The notes under the pieces were generated by a model. It was not told where the DNA came from and searched no databases. It was given only the letters and a program-made list of their open reading frames with translations. A program made the translations under genes and the position numbers. Below, piece after piece: positions 15,964 to 24,218 of a stretch of 47,092 nucleotides of DNA. Numbering within the stretch: the stretch's first letter is position 1; the number at the start of each line of letters is the position of its first letter. The DNA is from Streptomyces lanatus (GTDB lineage: Bacteria; Actinomycetota; Actinomycetes; Streptomycetales; Streptomycetaceae), in contig NZ_BNBM01000007.1 in assembly GCF_014655715.1 (NCBI RefSeq), forward strand, positions 431,904 to 478,995, in the 5' to 3' direction.

Positions 15964-16719
15964 CTAGCGTGCCGTCGTCGTCACCCGTTCCGTCTCGACG
16001 CGCTTGGCCAGGGCGTCCTCCGGCAGGGCGTCGACGTTCCGGCACAGCACCACGGAGCCGCCGGTGGCGAGGGCGCCGTACAGGCCGGCGTTGAGGCCCT
16101 CCCAGGTGTCGTACGGCAGGGTGGAGAGGATCCGTGAGCCGGGGCCCGTGAGGCCGAGCGTCGGGGCCTCCGCTCGGGCGCGCTCGACGAGTTCGGCGCC
16201 GCTGAACTCCCGGCCGGCCACGATCAGCGCCGGATCCTCGGGATCGACCGGCGCATAGGGCGCGAAACGGTCACCCTGGCTCGGGACCTCGACCGCGTAG
16301 TCGGCGAAGCCGGCCGGCGGCTGTGGGAAACGTCCCCCCAGCGGCCGTAGCGCCAAGGCCACCCGCTCACCCCGGCACGCCCGCGCCGCCTCCAGCCCGT
16401 CCGGCCCGCTGACCACCACGTCCGCCGACGCCGGATCCCCGCCGACGTCCGCGATCGTGCCCACCGACGAACACGCCAGCAGCCATACCGCCGTCTGCCA
16501 GTGCGCGGGCAGCAGCAGCGTGACCCTGTCGCCCGGCCCCGCCCCCAGATCGCCCTGGAGCAGATTCGCGGTCTTGGCCACCCAATTGGCGAGGGTGGCC
16601 ACGGACAATTCGACGCGTTCCCCGGTGGCGTCGTCGTAGAAGGTCACCAGGGGGCGTCCGGCATCCGCGGCGAGCGCGGAACGCAGCAGGTCGGCAGGGG
16701 TGCGATCGGTGGCGTTCAC
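15964..16719 (-). CDS. TIGR03089 family protein (degenerate acyl-adenylate-like)
   Basis: This 251-aa protein resembles the N-terminal half of an AMP-binding (ANL) enzyme: TPADLLRSALAADAGRPLVTFYDD, NWVAKTANLL, GDRVTLLLPAHWQTAVWLLA and a late LYGALATGGSVVLC. It lacks the adenylate-forming P-loop (TSGTTGxPK), which is replaced by unrelated sequence, and it lacks the C-terminal catalytic lobe. This matches the actinobacterial TIGR03089 family of unknown function. The GTG start at 16719 fits the family start (VNATDRTPADLL); no good Shine-Dalgarno is seen. It is divergent from the amidase gene. A role in substrate binding or regulation is possible, but catalysis looks unlikely. Confidence 0.75.
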   Translation of the reverse strand: MNATDRTPADLLRSALAADAGRPLVTFYDDATGERVELSVATLANWVAKTANLLQGDLGAGPGDRVTLLLPAHWQTAVWLLACSSVGTIADVGGDPASADVVVSGPDGLEAARACRGERVALALRPLGGRFPQPPAGFADYAVEVPSQGDRFAPYAPVDPEDPALIVAGREFSGAELVERARAEAPTLGLTGPGSRILSTLPYDTWEGLNAGLYGALATGGSVVLCRNVDALPEDALAKRVETERVTTTAR

Positions 16720-16835
16720 CCGCGCAAGGTTACGCGCAGGCGCCCACCCGCACCCCCCTGCGGGTGGTCCGGGCGCCACCGGTTCGGCGGAGCCGCGAGC
16801 CGATGCGACGTCAGTTCCCCGATGGACAGGTTTGT

Positions 16836-18380
16836 ATGACTTTGTCCAACATCAAGAGCATGCGTGGATTCCTTGCTTCTTCGATCGGTGTCACGTGCGC
16901 GGTCGCCCTCGCCCTCCCGCTCACCCCACCCGCCGTCGCGGCGTCCGCCAGGCCGTCGCTCGGAGCGGAAACCGCCGCAAGCCGGGGGACGGTGGCCGGG
17001 TCGGCGGTGCGGCGTGCGGACGTCGAGTCCTACCTCCCCGGCAGCACCCAGTCGCTGCCTCTCGCCCCCCTCGACCGTGAGCGTGCCGCCGGTGCCCCCG
17101 CCGAACAGGGGCTGCCCCGCCGCGACGTGAATCACTTCTCCCTCGTCGGTGTCGTCTGGGACGACCCTCAGACCGAACTGCACGGCCGTGTCCAGGTCCG
17201 CACCCGCGCGGTCGGCAGCGGCACCTGGTCCGGCTGGCGGGACGTCGAGACGCACAACGCCGAGCACGCGGCCGACCCGGACACCGCCGAAGCCGCCCAG
17301 GCGGCCGACGACGGAGTGCGCGGCGCCACGGCACCCCTGTGGGTCGGGGAGTCGGACGGCGTGGAGGTCCGGGTCACCGCCGAAGCCGCGGAGCACGCCG
17401 AGCCCCAGCCCGAGGAGGGCCTGTACGGCGGCGACGACTCCAAGGTGATCCCCTCGGCCATCACTCCGCTGTCCGCATCCCAAGAACTCCCGGAAGGCCT
17501 GCACCTCGAACTCGTCGACCCCGGCGACCCCGCCCCCGTACGGGGCGAGCCAGGAGCCGCCCGCCCGGGCTCGCTGAACCCCGGAACCAGCGGTACGTCC
17601 GGAACCGGCGGCAACACCATGTCCGCCGACGCCCTGGCCGCCTCCGCCGCCAACGCCCAACTCGCGCCCCTGGGCGCCGCCCAGATCCCCGCCCTGGACC
17701 GCGCCGACACCGAGCGGGAACTCCTCGCCCTGCGCGGCAGTGAGCTGACCGCGGAGCAGCGGGCCAAGCCGTACATCGGGCCGCGCCCGCGCATCGTCAC
17801 ACGGCGCGGCTGGGGTGCCGACGAGAGCTGGCGGGAGCGGCAGTTCGCCTACACGCAGAAGGTGAAGGCCGCCTTCGTGCATCACACGGCGTCCGGCAAC
17901 TACTGGTGCACGCAGGCACCCTCGCTCATTCGCGGTATCTACCGCTACCACGTCATGAGCATGCGCTGGCGCGACATCGGCTACAACTTCCTCGTCGACA
18001 AGTGCGGAAACATCTACGAGGGCCGCGCCGGGGGAGTGGCGAAGCCGGTCCTGGGCGCCCACACGCTCGGTTTCAACTCCAACAGCATGGGGATCGCCGT
18101 TCTCGGCAGCTACGGCGCGAAGAAGCCGACCGCCGCCACGCTGCGGGCCATCGCCCGGCTCACGGCCTGGAAGTTGGGGCTCTACGGGGCCAACCCGCGT
18201 GGAAAGACGTACCTGACGTCCGGCGGCGGGAGTGGCAATCTGTACAGAAAGGGAAAGACCGTACGACTCAATGTCGTCTCCGGTCATCGTGACAGCTTCG
18301 CCACCGAGTGCCCCGGCTGGCAGCTCTACCGCAGACTCGGCTCGGCCCGCGCGTCGGCGGCCCACTACCAGGGTCGCTGA
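16836..18380 (+). CDS. Secreted PGRP / N-acetylmuramoyl-L-alanine amidase
   Basis: This 514-aa exported protein has a signal peptide (hydrophobic core FLASSIGVTCAVALALPL, cleavage near AVAA), about 300 residues of Ala/Pro-rich sequence, then a C-terminal peptidoglycan recognition/amidase_2 domain (about 325-500). Zinc ligands typical of active amidases are visible: His349 in FVHHTAS, His409 in GAHTLGFN and Cys492 in TECPGW, plus the conserved Tyr in IGYNFLVD. It should cleave the MurNAc-L-Ala bond in the wall. The start is ATG 16836, with GGACAGG upstream; ATG 16860 is an alternative. It lies between LCP genes and the nucleotidyltransferase, in an envelope gene context. Confidence 0.88.
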   Translation: MTLSNIKSMRGFLASSIGVTCAVALALPLTPPAVAASARPSLGAETAASRGTVAGSAVRRADVESYLPGSTQSLPLAPLDRERAAGAPAEQGLPRRDVNHFSLVGVVWDDPQTELHGRVQVRTRAVGSGTWSGWRDVETHNAEHAADPDTAEAAQAADDGVRGATAPLWVGESDGVEVRVTAEAAEHAEPQPEEGLYGGDDSKVIPSAITPLSASQELPEGLHLELVDPGDPAPVRGEPGAARPGSLNPGTSGTSGTGGNTMSADALAASAANAQLAPLGAAQIPALDRADTERELLALRGSELTAEQRAKPYIGPRPRIVTRRGWGADESWRERQFAYTQKVKAAFVHHTASGNYWCTQAPSLIRGIYRYHVMSMRWRDIGYNFLVDKCGNIYEGRAGGVAKPVLGAHTLGFNSNSMGIAVLGSYGAKKPTAATLRAIARLTAWKLGLYGANPRGKTYLTSGGGSGNLYRKGKTVRLNVVSGHRDSFATECPGWQLYRRLGSARASAAHYQGR

Positions 18381-18547
18381 AGCGCTGGACATACAGCACA
18401 TTTCAGGGATATACGGGTGGTCGGCAAAGGGCCAGCGGGGGCCAGCGGGGGGACTTGATTGCCGTCTCGGACGCCGCACAACGGTCTGCATAAACTGGCC
18501 GGCCGACAGACAGTTCGGCCGGTCCCGGCAGGAAGCAGAGACGACAG

Positions 18548-19630
18548 GTGACAGAAGCGATCCTTCTGGTCGGCGGCAAGGGCACTCGGCTGCGTCCGCT
18601 CACCGTGCACACACCGAAGCCCATGGTCAGGGCGGCAGGGGTCCCGTTCCTCACGCATCAGCTGGCGAGAGCGAGAGCGGCCGGGGTGGACCACATAGTC
18701 CTGGCGACGTCGTATCTGGCCGAGGTCTTCGAGCCGTACTTCGGCGACGGCTCGGCGCTGGGCCTGCACTTGGAGTACGTGACGGAGGACGAGCCCCTCG
18801 GCACGGGCGGGGCGATCCGAAACGTGGCCTCCCGTCTCCACTCGGCCCCCGATGACCCGGTCCTGATCTTCAACGGCGACATCCTGACGGGCCTGGACAT
18901 CAGGACCCTGATCCACACGCACGAAACAACGAGCGCCGACGTCTCCCTCCACCTCACGAAGGTGACGGACCCACGGGCGTACGGCCTGGTCCCCACCGAC
19001 GACACGGGCCGGGTCACGGCGTTCCTGGAGAAGCCGCAGACCCCCGAGGAGATCGTCACCGACCAGATCAACGCGGGCGCGTACGTCTTCCGCCGCTCGG
19101 TCATCGACACGATCCCGGCGGGCCGCCCGGTCTCGGTGGAACGCGAGACCTTCCCGGACCTCCTGTCGGCCGGAGCCCACCTCCAGGGCATGGTCGACTC
19201 GACCTACTGGCTGGACCTGGGCACTCCCGCCGCCTTCGTCCGCGGCTCCGCGGACCTGGTCCTCGGCCGCGCTCCGTCCCCCGCGGTCCCCGGCCGCTGC
19301 GGCGACCGCCTGATCCTCCCGACGGCCCGAGTGGCCCCCGACGCCAAACTGACAGGCGGCACAGTGGTCGGCGAGGGCGCCTTCGTGGCGGAGGGCGCCC
19401 GACTCTCCGGCAGCACCATCCTCCCGGGCGCCGTCATCGAACCCGGCGCCATCATCACCGACTCCCTCATCGGCACCCGGGCCCGCGTAGGCGAACGCTC
19501 GGTCCTCACCGGCACAGTCATCGGCGACGGCGCGGTGATCGGCGCCGACAACGAGCTGATGGAGGGCGCAAGGGTCTGGTGCGACGCCCGCATACCAGCA
19601 GGAGCGCTCCGCTTCTCCCCGGACCTGTAG
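18548..19630 (+). CDS. manC: Sugar-1-phosphate nucleotidyltransferase (probable GDP-mannose pyrophosphorylase)
   Basis: This 360-aa enzyme has an N-terminal nucleotidyltransferase fold: the signature GGKGTRLRPLT at 9-19, KPM, the LGTGGAIRN motif, the FNGD metal site near residue 110 and EKP. A C-terminal left-handed beta-helix with hexapeptide repeats follows (about 265-345). The reaction is NTP plus sugar-1-phosphate to NDP-sugar plus PPi in the cytoplasm. The M. tuberculosis counterpart in the same gene order is the GDP-mannose pyrophosphorylase, and manB and manA also lie in this window, so GDP-mannose is the likely product. Glucose-1-phosphate cannot be excluded by sequence. The start is GTG 18548; an AGAG-like site is upstream. 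Confidence 0.83.
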   Translation: MTEAILLVGGKGTRLRPLTVHTPKPMVRAAGVPFLTHQLARARAAGVDHIVLATSYLAEVFEPYFGDGSALGLHLEYVTEDEPLGTGGAIRNVASRLHSAPDDPVLIFNGDILTGLDIRTLIHTHETTSADVSLHLTKVTDPRAYGLVPTDDTGRVTAFLEKPQTPEEIVTDQINAGAYVFRRSVIDTIPAGRPVSVERETFPDLLSAGAHLQGMVDSTYWLDLGTPAAFVRGSADLVLGRAPSPAVPGRCGDRLILPTARVAPDAKLTGGTVVGEGAFVAEGARLSGSTILPGAVIEPGAIITDSLIGTRARVGERSVLTGTVIGDGAVIGADNELMEGARVWCDARIPAGALRFSPDL

Positions 19631-19658
19631 AGCAGCCACCAACACGCTGACATCCCCC

Positions 19659-20111
19659 GGCCCGTCCGACATCCGAGGACGGGCCACTACCGGTTTCCTG
19701 AGCGGTGGTACTTGCAGCGAGGGGCCACGTCTCAGCGCCGGTCGGCACCCTTCGGCCTGTCCGGCGTTCGAGGACGGGATCCCGCCATCCGTAACCCTCA
19801 CCCACCCGTTGGGGGCGGTACTTGCAGCGAGGGGCTGCTTATCAGCGCCGTTCGGCATCCTTCGGCCCGTCCGGCGTTCGAGAACAAGACCGGGCCATCC
19901 CTGACCCCCGCCCACCCGTTGGGGGCGGTACTTGCAGCGACCGGCCACTCCTCGAACGCCGGTCGGCGTTCTCAGCCGGTCCGGTGTTCGAGGACGGGAT
20001 CCCGCCATCCCTAACCCCCACCCGCCCGTTGGGGGCGGTACTTGCAGCGACCGGCCACTCCTCAGCGCCGGTCCGCATCTCTCAGCCCGTCCGGCGTTTG
20101 AGGACAAGGCC
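19659..20111. repeat. Tandem 110-bp repeat array
   Basis: The landmark GGTACTTGCAGCGA begins at 19707, 19817, 19927 and 20037, an exact 110-bp period. Each unit also carries CCCGTCC-N9-GGACGGG (hairpin) or a variant, then CCATCC, ACCCCC and CCGTTGGGGGCGG. A shortened degenerate copy precedes the array (19659-19706) and a partial copy ends it. Units differ by scattered changes, some breaking the hairpin (the 19868-19895 copy). The array lies between the convergent manC-like and DNA glycosylase genes. Confidence 0.9.
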
Positions 20112-20132
20112 CGTTCAGGGCCGGCAGCGGGG

Positions 20133-20153
20133 TCTGGGGGCGCAGCCCCCAGA
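20133..20153. terminator. Hairpin in dispersed repeat
   Basis: TCTGGGGGC (20133-20141) and GCCCCCAGA (20145-20153) form a perfect 9-bp stem with a 3-nt loop. It belongs to a widespread Streptomyces intergenic element (GTTTGAGGAC...GGCAGCGGGGTCTGGGGGC). At a convergent gene junction it can terminate both strands. Confidence 0.6.
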
Positions 20154-20170
20154 AGCACGTCCGGGGTCGA

Positions 20171-20185
20171 AGGGGCGGAGCCCCT
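20171..20185. terminator. Second hairpin in dispersed repeat
   Basis: AGGGGC (20171-20176) and GCCCCT (20180-20185) form a 6-bp stem with loop GGA, 18 nt after the previous hairpin. The two stems are typical of the same dispersed Streptomyces element. The convergent glycosylase gene ends at 20228, just after a GAGGAAAAAA tract. Confidence 0.5.
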
Positions 20186-20227
20186 GGGGATGGGACGGGT
20201 AGGGGCGGCGGGGGCGAGGAAAAAACC

Positions 20228-21247
20228 TCACAACCCCCCAATATCCCCCCGAGGCATCCGCGGCGCCCGCCGCCCCGGCACCCGCCCACTCAACAAAATC
20301 AACCGAGCCGCCCGATGCCGCTGCCCCGCATACGGCTCCAACAACTCCAGCATCACGGAGTCATCCGCCCCCCGATCCCCCACAAGCGCAAACCCCACGA
20401 TCCCCGGCAGATGCAGATCCCCCACCGTCACCGCATCCGCCGCCCCATGACTACGCTGCACAACCTCCGCGGACGTCCACGGCCCGATCCCCGGCACAAC
20501 CTCCAACCGAGCCTGCGCCTCAGCCGGAGGCATCCGCACAGCCTCCTCCATCCGCGAAGCAACCCGCACGGCCCGCAGAATCGTCGCCGCCCGCTTGTTG
20601 TCGACCCCGGCCCGATGCCACTCCCAGGACGGAATCAACGCCCAGGTCCGCGCATCCGGCATCACACACATCCGCCCGGGCACGGGCCCCGGCGCCGGCT
20701 CCCCGTACTTCCGCACCAGCAACCGCCACGCCCGATACGCCTCATCGGTGGTGACCTTCTGTTCGAGCACCGACGGAATCAACGACTCCAGCACCAGCCC
20801 GGTCCGCGTCAACCGCAACCCCGGCCGCCGATGCCGAGCCATGGCCACCACCCGATGCCGAGGCACGAACACGGACGGATCATCAGCGGCCCCGAGCAGC
20901 TCCGGCAACCGCTCCAGCAGCCACTCCGCCCCCGGCCCCCACGCCTCACCCCGTACCTCGCCCGCGCACACGCCGACCCGCAGCGTCCCGGGCCCGGCGG
21001 GCGTAAGACAGGCCCGCCACACGGACCCGTCCGGCATAGCCCGGAACGTAGGATCCCCGGGCCCCCGCCGCAACGGCCCCAACACCAGCCCAAGATCGAG
21101 CGGCCCGTCCGGCACCCACCTCCGCACCCGCCCGGGGCCAGGAACAGGAGCCCCCTGCCCCCCTTGCCGAGGCATCCCACCGGGCACGGCGACATGCCCA
21201 CCACGCACGGTCGTACGCGTGGGCCGCGGAGCGAATCGTCCTGCCAC
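20228..21247 (-). CDS. HhH-GPD DNA glycosylase, 3-methyladenine type
   Basis: This 339-aa protein resembles DNA-3-methyladenine glycosylase II (AlkA superfamily). It has the pre-HhH helix segment LIPSVLEQKVTTDEAYRAW, the helix-hairpin-helix LEVVPGIGPWTSAEVVQRS, and the catalytic Asp at about 277 in VGDLHLPG. It should excise alkylated bases from DNA. The N-terminal 45 residues are Gly/Pro/Arg-rich and may be disordered. The start is GTG 21247, with AGGACC nearby. The 5' region contains three tandem AGGTACGG copies. It is downstream of fbiB on the same strand (86-nt gap), so it could be the last gene of the dioxygenase-fbiAB operon. Confidence 0.82.
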   Translation of the reverse strand: MAGRFAPRPTRTTVRGGHVAVPGGMPRQGGQGAPVPGPGRVRRWVPDGPLDLGLVLGPLRRGPGDPTFRAMPDGSVWRACLTPAGPGTLRVGVCAGEVRGEAWGPGAEWLLERLPELLGAADDPSVFVPRHRVVAMARHRRPGLRLTRTGLVLESLIPSVLEQKVTTDEAYRAWRLLVRKYGEPAPGPVPGRMCVMPDARTWALIPSWEWHRAGVDNKRAATILRAVRVASRMEEAVRMPPAEAQARLEVVPGIGPWTSAEVVQRSHGAADAVTVGDLHLPGIVGFALVGDRGADDSVMLELLEPYAGQRHRAARLILLSGRVPGRRAPRMPRGDIGGL

Positions 21248-21262
21248 GGATGAGGTCCTAAG

Positions 21263-21286
21263 AGGTACGGAGGTACGGAGGTACGG
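21263..21286. repeat. Three tandem copies of an 8-bp repeat
   Basis: AGGTACGG occurs three times head to tail in the gap between fbiB and the DNA glycosylase gene, just upstream of the glycosylase start. On the transcribed minus strand it reads CCGTACCT. Confidence 0.8.
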
Positions 21287-21333
21287 GAGGCGCCCTACGA
21301 GCGTAGGCGCGGTCGAACGAGAGCAGGCGCGGA

Positions 21334-22644
21334 TCAGCGCACCTCGATGAATCCCCCCGCATCCCGCTCAGGCCGAGCCCGAGGCTCCTCCGCCGCATGC
21401 CCGACCGCCACCGCCCCCATCGGATCCCAGCCCTCCGGCAGCCCGAGCACCCCCCGCACCACATCCCGGCAGAACATCGTCGACGACACCCAGGCCGACC
21501 CGAGCCGCTCCCCGGCCAGCGCGACCAGGAAGTTCTGTACCCCAGCTCCGGCGGCGACGACGAACATCTCCCGCTCGGCGGTATCCCGCCGCGCGTCCCC
21601 GTACGTATGCGCCCCGTCCATGACCAGACAAGGCACCACCAGATACGGCGCGTCGCGCAGCACATCGCCGCGCCGTACCCGCTTGGCGATGGACTCCTCG
21701 CTCTTGCCGTCCCGCCGCAGATCGGCGATCCACGCGTCCAGCATCGCGTCGAGCAGCCGCGTCCGGGACTCCGCCGACTCCAGCAGCACGAACCGCCAGG
21801 GCGTCGTGTGATGCGGCGCCGGCGCCGTGACGGCCGCGGCGACCGCTCGCCGTACGGCCCCGGGGTCGACGGCGTCGTCCGTGAACGCCCGTACCGTACG
21901 GCGCTGGGTCACCGCCTCCCGTACCGCCTCCGAGGTGCCCAGCCGGAACATGTCGTCCCGCGCGCCGCGCACCAGGGCCCGCGCCCCCGCCCCGTCGTCC
22001 TCGGCCACCGTGTGCGCGAGGCCACGCACGACGGCGACCGGCAGCCCGGCGGCCTTGCCCTTGACCAGATCCCCGGCGGCGGCGAGTTCGTCGGCGGTCG
22101 CCACGACGGTGGCGCTGAGCGGATTGCCGTACGCGTCCGTGCCGCCACGCAGATCGTCCAGCACACGCACGCCCGCGGCGCCGATCGCGACATCGGTGAG
22201 TCCGGAGCGCCACGGTCGGCCGAAGGTGTCCGTGACCACGACGCCGACCTCCACGCCCAGGGCGTCGCGCAGCCCGTCGCGGATCGCCCGCGCGGACGCG
22301 TCCGGGTCCTCGGGCAGCAGCAGCACGGTCCCGGCGGGTGTGTTGGAGGCGTCGACGCCGGCGGCGGCCATCACCAGGCCCTGCCGGTTCTCGACGATGC
22401 GCAGCATGCCGCGGCGCGCCACGACCCGGACCGTCTCCGCGTCGATGGCGGACTCCCGGTCGGCCGCCTCGACGATCCGCCCCTCCGCCTTGGAGACGAT
22501 CTTCGAGGTGACCAGGAGTACGTCACCGTCGACGAGGCCGGGTTCGGCCGCGGCGATCAGTTTGGCGAGGTCGTCGCCCTGCTGGACCTCGGGAATCCCG
22601 GAGACGGCCCAGACCCGGTAACCGCCGGCAGACACCTCGCTCAA
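21334..22644 (-). CDS. fbiB: Coenzyme F420:L-glutamate ligase / FMN-dependent reductase FbiB
   Basis: This 436-aa two-domain FbiB has an N-terminal F420 ligase domain (about 1-235; DVLLVTSKIVSKAEGR, VVVTDTFGRPWRSG). It also has a C-terminal nitroreductase-fold FMN domain (about 245-430; RRTVRAFTDDAVDP, HHTTPWRFVLL, GAGVQNFLVA). In actinobacteria the enzyme adds the glutamate tail to F420-0, and the C-terminal domain reduces dehydro-F420-0. Full length is kept, unlike archaeal CofE, which has only the ligase. The start is TTG 22644, overlapping the fbiA stop (TTGA), so translation is coupled. The order fbiA-fbiB is the same as in mycobacteria. Confidence 0.95.
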   Translation of the reverse strand: MSEVSAGGYRVWAVSGIPEVQQGDDLAKLIAAAEPGLVDGDVLLVTSKIVSKAEGRIVEAADRESAIDAETVRVVARRGMLRIVENRQGLVMAAAGVDASNTPAGTVLLLPEDPDASARAIRDGLRDALGVEVGVVVTDTFGRPWRSGLTDVAIGAAGVRVLDDLRGGTDAYGNPLSATVVATADELAAAGDLVKGKAAGLPVAVVRGLAHTVAEDDGAGARALVRGARDDMFRLGTSEAVREAVTQRRTVRAFTDDAVDPGAVRRAVAAAVTAPAPHHTTPWRFVLLESAESRTRLLDAMLDAWIADLRRDGKSEESIAKRVRRGDVLRDAPYLVVPCLVMDGAHTYGDARRDTAEREMFVVAAGAGVQNFLVALAGERLGSAWVSSTMFCRDVVRGVLGLPEGWDPMGAVAVGHAAEEPRARPERDAGGFIEVR

Positions 22645-23600
22645 ATCCCCCGCACCTCCTCCGCCAGCGCCAGCGCCTCACGGGCCATCCGCGCGGTGGC
22701 GTCGAGGTCGGTCATCATCAGCGGTACGGCCCGGCACCGGATCCCGGCCGCCTCGACGCGCTCCACGGTGCCCGCGTCCACGGTGTCCACGAGCCAGCCG
22801 TCGAGGAGTCCCGAGCCGTAGTGCTCGGCGACCGCCGCGGCCGTCGACTCCACGCCGACCGCCGCGAGCACCTTGTCCGCCATCCCGCGCACGGGCGCGT
22901 CCCCGACGATCGGGGAGAGCCCGACGACCGGCACGCCCGCGTCGGCGATCGCCTCGCGGATGCCGGGCACGGCGAGGATCGTGCCGACCGAGACGACCGG
23001 GTTGGACGGCGGGAAGACGATGACGTCGGCCTCGGCGATCGCCTCCAGGACGCCCGGCGCGGGCTTGGCCTGCTCCGCCCCGACCGGCACGATCGCCTCC
23101 GCCGGCACCGAGGCCCGCAGCCGTACCCAGTACTCCTGGAAGTGGACGGCCTTGCGCTCGCCCTCCTCCACGACGGCGACATGGGTCTCGACGCGGTCGT
23201 CGGTCATGGGGATGAGCCGGACGCCGGGCTTCCAGCGGTCGCACAGCGCCTCCGTCACCGCGCTGAGCGGATATCCGGCGCCGATCATCTGCGTCCGCAC
23301 GATGTGCGTGGCGAAGTCCCGGTCGCCGAGCCCGAACCACTCCGGTCCCACGCCGTACGCCGCGAGCTCCTCCTTGAGGTGGAAGGTCTCGTCGGCCCGG
23401 CCCCAGCCCTGTTCCTCGTTGATGCCGCCGCCCAGCGTGTACATCACCGTGTCGAGGTCCGGGCAGACCTTCAGGCCGAAGAGGTGGATGTCGTCCCCGG
23501 TGTTGCCGATGACCGTGATGTCCGCGTCCGGCACGGCCTTCTTCAGACCGCGCAGAAAACGGGCACCGCCGATGCCGCCTGCCAGAACCACGATTCGCAT
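22641..23600 (-). CDS. fbiA: 2-phospho-L-lactate / phosphoenolpyruvate transferase FbiA (CofD)
   Basis: This 319-aa CofD/FbiA transfers the (enol)pyruvyl- or lactyl-phosphate moiety from a guanylylated donor onto Fo to give (dehydro-)F420-0. Typical blocks are MRIVVLAGGIGGARFLRGL at the N terminus, NTGDDIHLFGLKVCPDLDTVMYTL, TDDRVETHV and FPPSNPVVSVGTIL. ATG 23600 is preferred over an upstream in-frame start because the conserved family start MRIVVLAGG begins there; there is only a weak ribosome site. It follows the cysteine dioxygenase gene by 34 nt on the same strand, so the two are probably co-transcribed. Confidence 0.94.
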   Translation of the reverse strand: MRIVVLAGGIGGARFLRGLKKAVPDADITVIGNTGDDIHLFGLKVCPDLDTVMYTLGGGINEEQGWGRADETFHLKEELAAYGVGPEWFGLGDRDFATHIVRTQMIGAGYPLSAVTEALCDRWKPGVRLIPMTDDRVETHVAVVEEGERKAVHFQEYWVRLRASVPAEAIVPVGAEQAKPAPGVLEAIAEADVIVFPPSNPVVSVGTILAVPGIREAIADAGVPVVGLSPIVGDAPVRGMADKVLAAVGVESTAAAVAEHYGSGLLDGWLVDTVDAGTVERVEAAGIRCRAVPLMMTDLDATARMAREALALAEEVRGI

Positions 23601-23634
23601 GGGGCCAAGTCTTGCAGGCGGGTACGACAACGGG

Positions 23635-24129
23635 TCAGGCAGTCACCGGACGCGCCTCGCACGCCGTGGTCGTGTGCATCGGCATCTCGGTCAGGCCCGG
23701 GTAGTACACGTGCAGGCTCACCGCCGGCTCCAGCGCGTCGTTGACGACTTCGTGGGCGTACCCCGGCGCGAACACCCGCTGCGCTCCCGCCGCCAACGCG
23801 CGCGTGCCCCGTTCCGTGCGCTCGGTCAGCGTGCCGTCCAGGACGGTCAGTACGCCGGAGGAGCGGCCGTGGTCGTGCAGCCCGCTGCCCTGTCCGGGGA
23901 CCCAGGACAGCAGCCACACCTCGTAGCCGGGGCCGGTGCGCAGCCGGTGGTACCAGCGGGAGGTGGCGTCGTACTGGACGAGGTGCTCCCACTGGGAGCG
24001 GTCGGCGGCGATGGAGCGGGCCAGGCCGACGAAGTCGGCGACGGTGGCCGGGTGCTCGCGCGGTGGCTGGAGGAGGTGCGGGACTTCGAGGATGTCGCCG
24101 GCGATCTGGAGGTCGCTGTCGCTGTTCAT
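23635..24129 (-). CDS. Cysteine dioxygenase type I
   Basis: This 164-aa cupin oxidises L-cysteine to cysteine sulfinate with O2 and ferrous iron. The three-His iron site is visible: His85 and His87 in GLHDHG, and His140 in SLHVYYP. Further cupin blocks are TGPGYEVWLLSW and FAPGYAHEVVND. The N-terminal 40 residues are helical, as in other bacterial CDOs. ATG 24129 is the only sensible start, with GAGGA about 13 nt upstream; that site is inside a predicted hairpin. Upstream is a 30-codon ORF ending in five Cys codons among eight. It probably heads the operon continuing into fbiA-fbiB. Confidence 0.92.
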   Translation of the reverse strand: MNSDSDLQIAGDILEVPHLLQPPREHPATVADFVGLARSIAADRSQWEHLVQYDATSRWYHRLRTGPGYEVWLLSWVPGQGSGLHDHGRSSGVLTVLDGTLTERTERGTRALAAGAQRVFAPGYAHEVVNDALEPAVSLHVYYPGLTEMPMHTTTACEARPVTA

Positions 24130-24140
24130 GGGTTGCGGTG

Positions 24141-24198
24141 GTTCCTCAGTGAAAGAAGGTCAGAGGGAACGGAGGCCGAGATGACGGGTGACTCGGCC
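24141..24198 (-). promoter_or_regulatory. Tandem hairpins hiding the Shine-Dalgarno of cysteine dioxygenase
   Basis: Hairpin A: GGCCGAG and CTCGGCC (24174-24180 with 24192-24198), 11-nt loop. Hairpin B: GTTCCTC (24141-24147) with GAGGGAAC (24163-24170), one bulge. On the minus strand hairpin B buries GAGGA, the only Shine-Dalgarno of the dioxygenase gene. A third possible pairing, CCAGC/GCTGG (24200-24204 with 24225-24229), reaches into the Cys codons of the leader ORF. The layout fits translation-controlled attenuation. Confidence 0.55.
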
Positions 24199-24218
24199 GC
24201 CAGCCGGAGCGGGTGGGC

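Noticed and set aside
19707..20111. Tandem repeats as a CRISPR array
   Set aside because: The period is 110 bp with the whole unit repeated, no short repeat with variable spacers, and no cas genes in the window.
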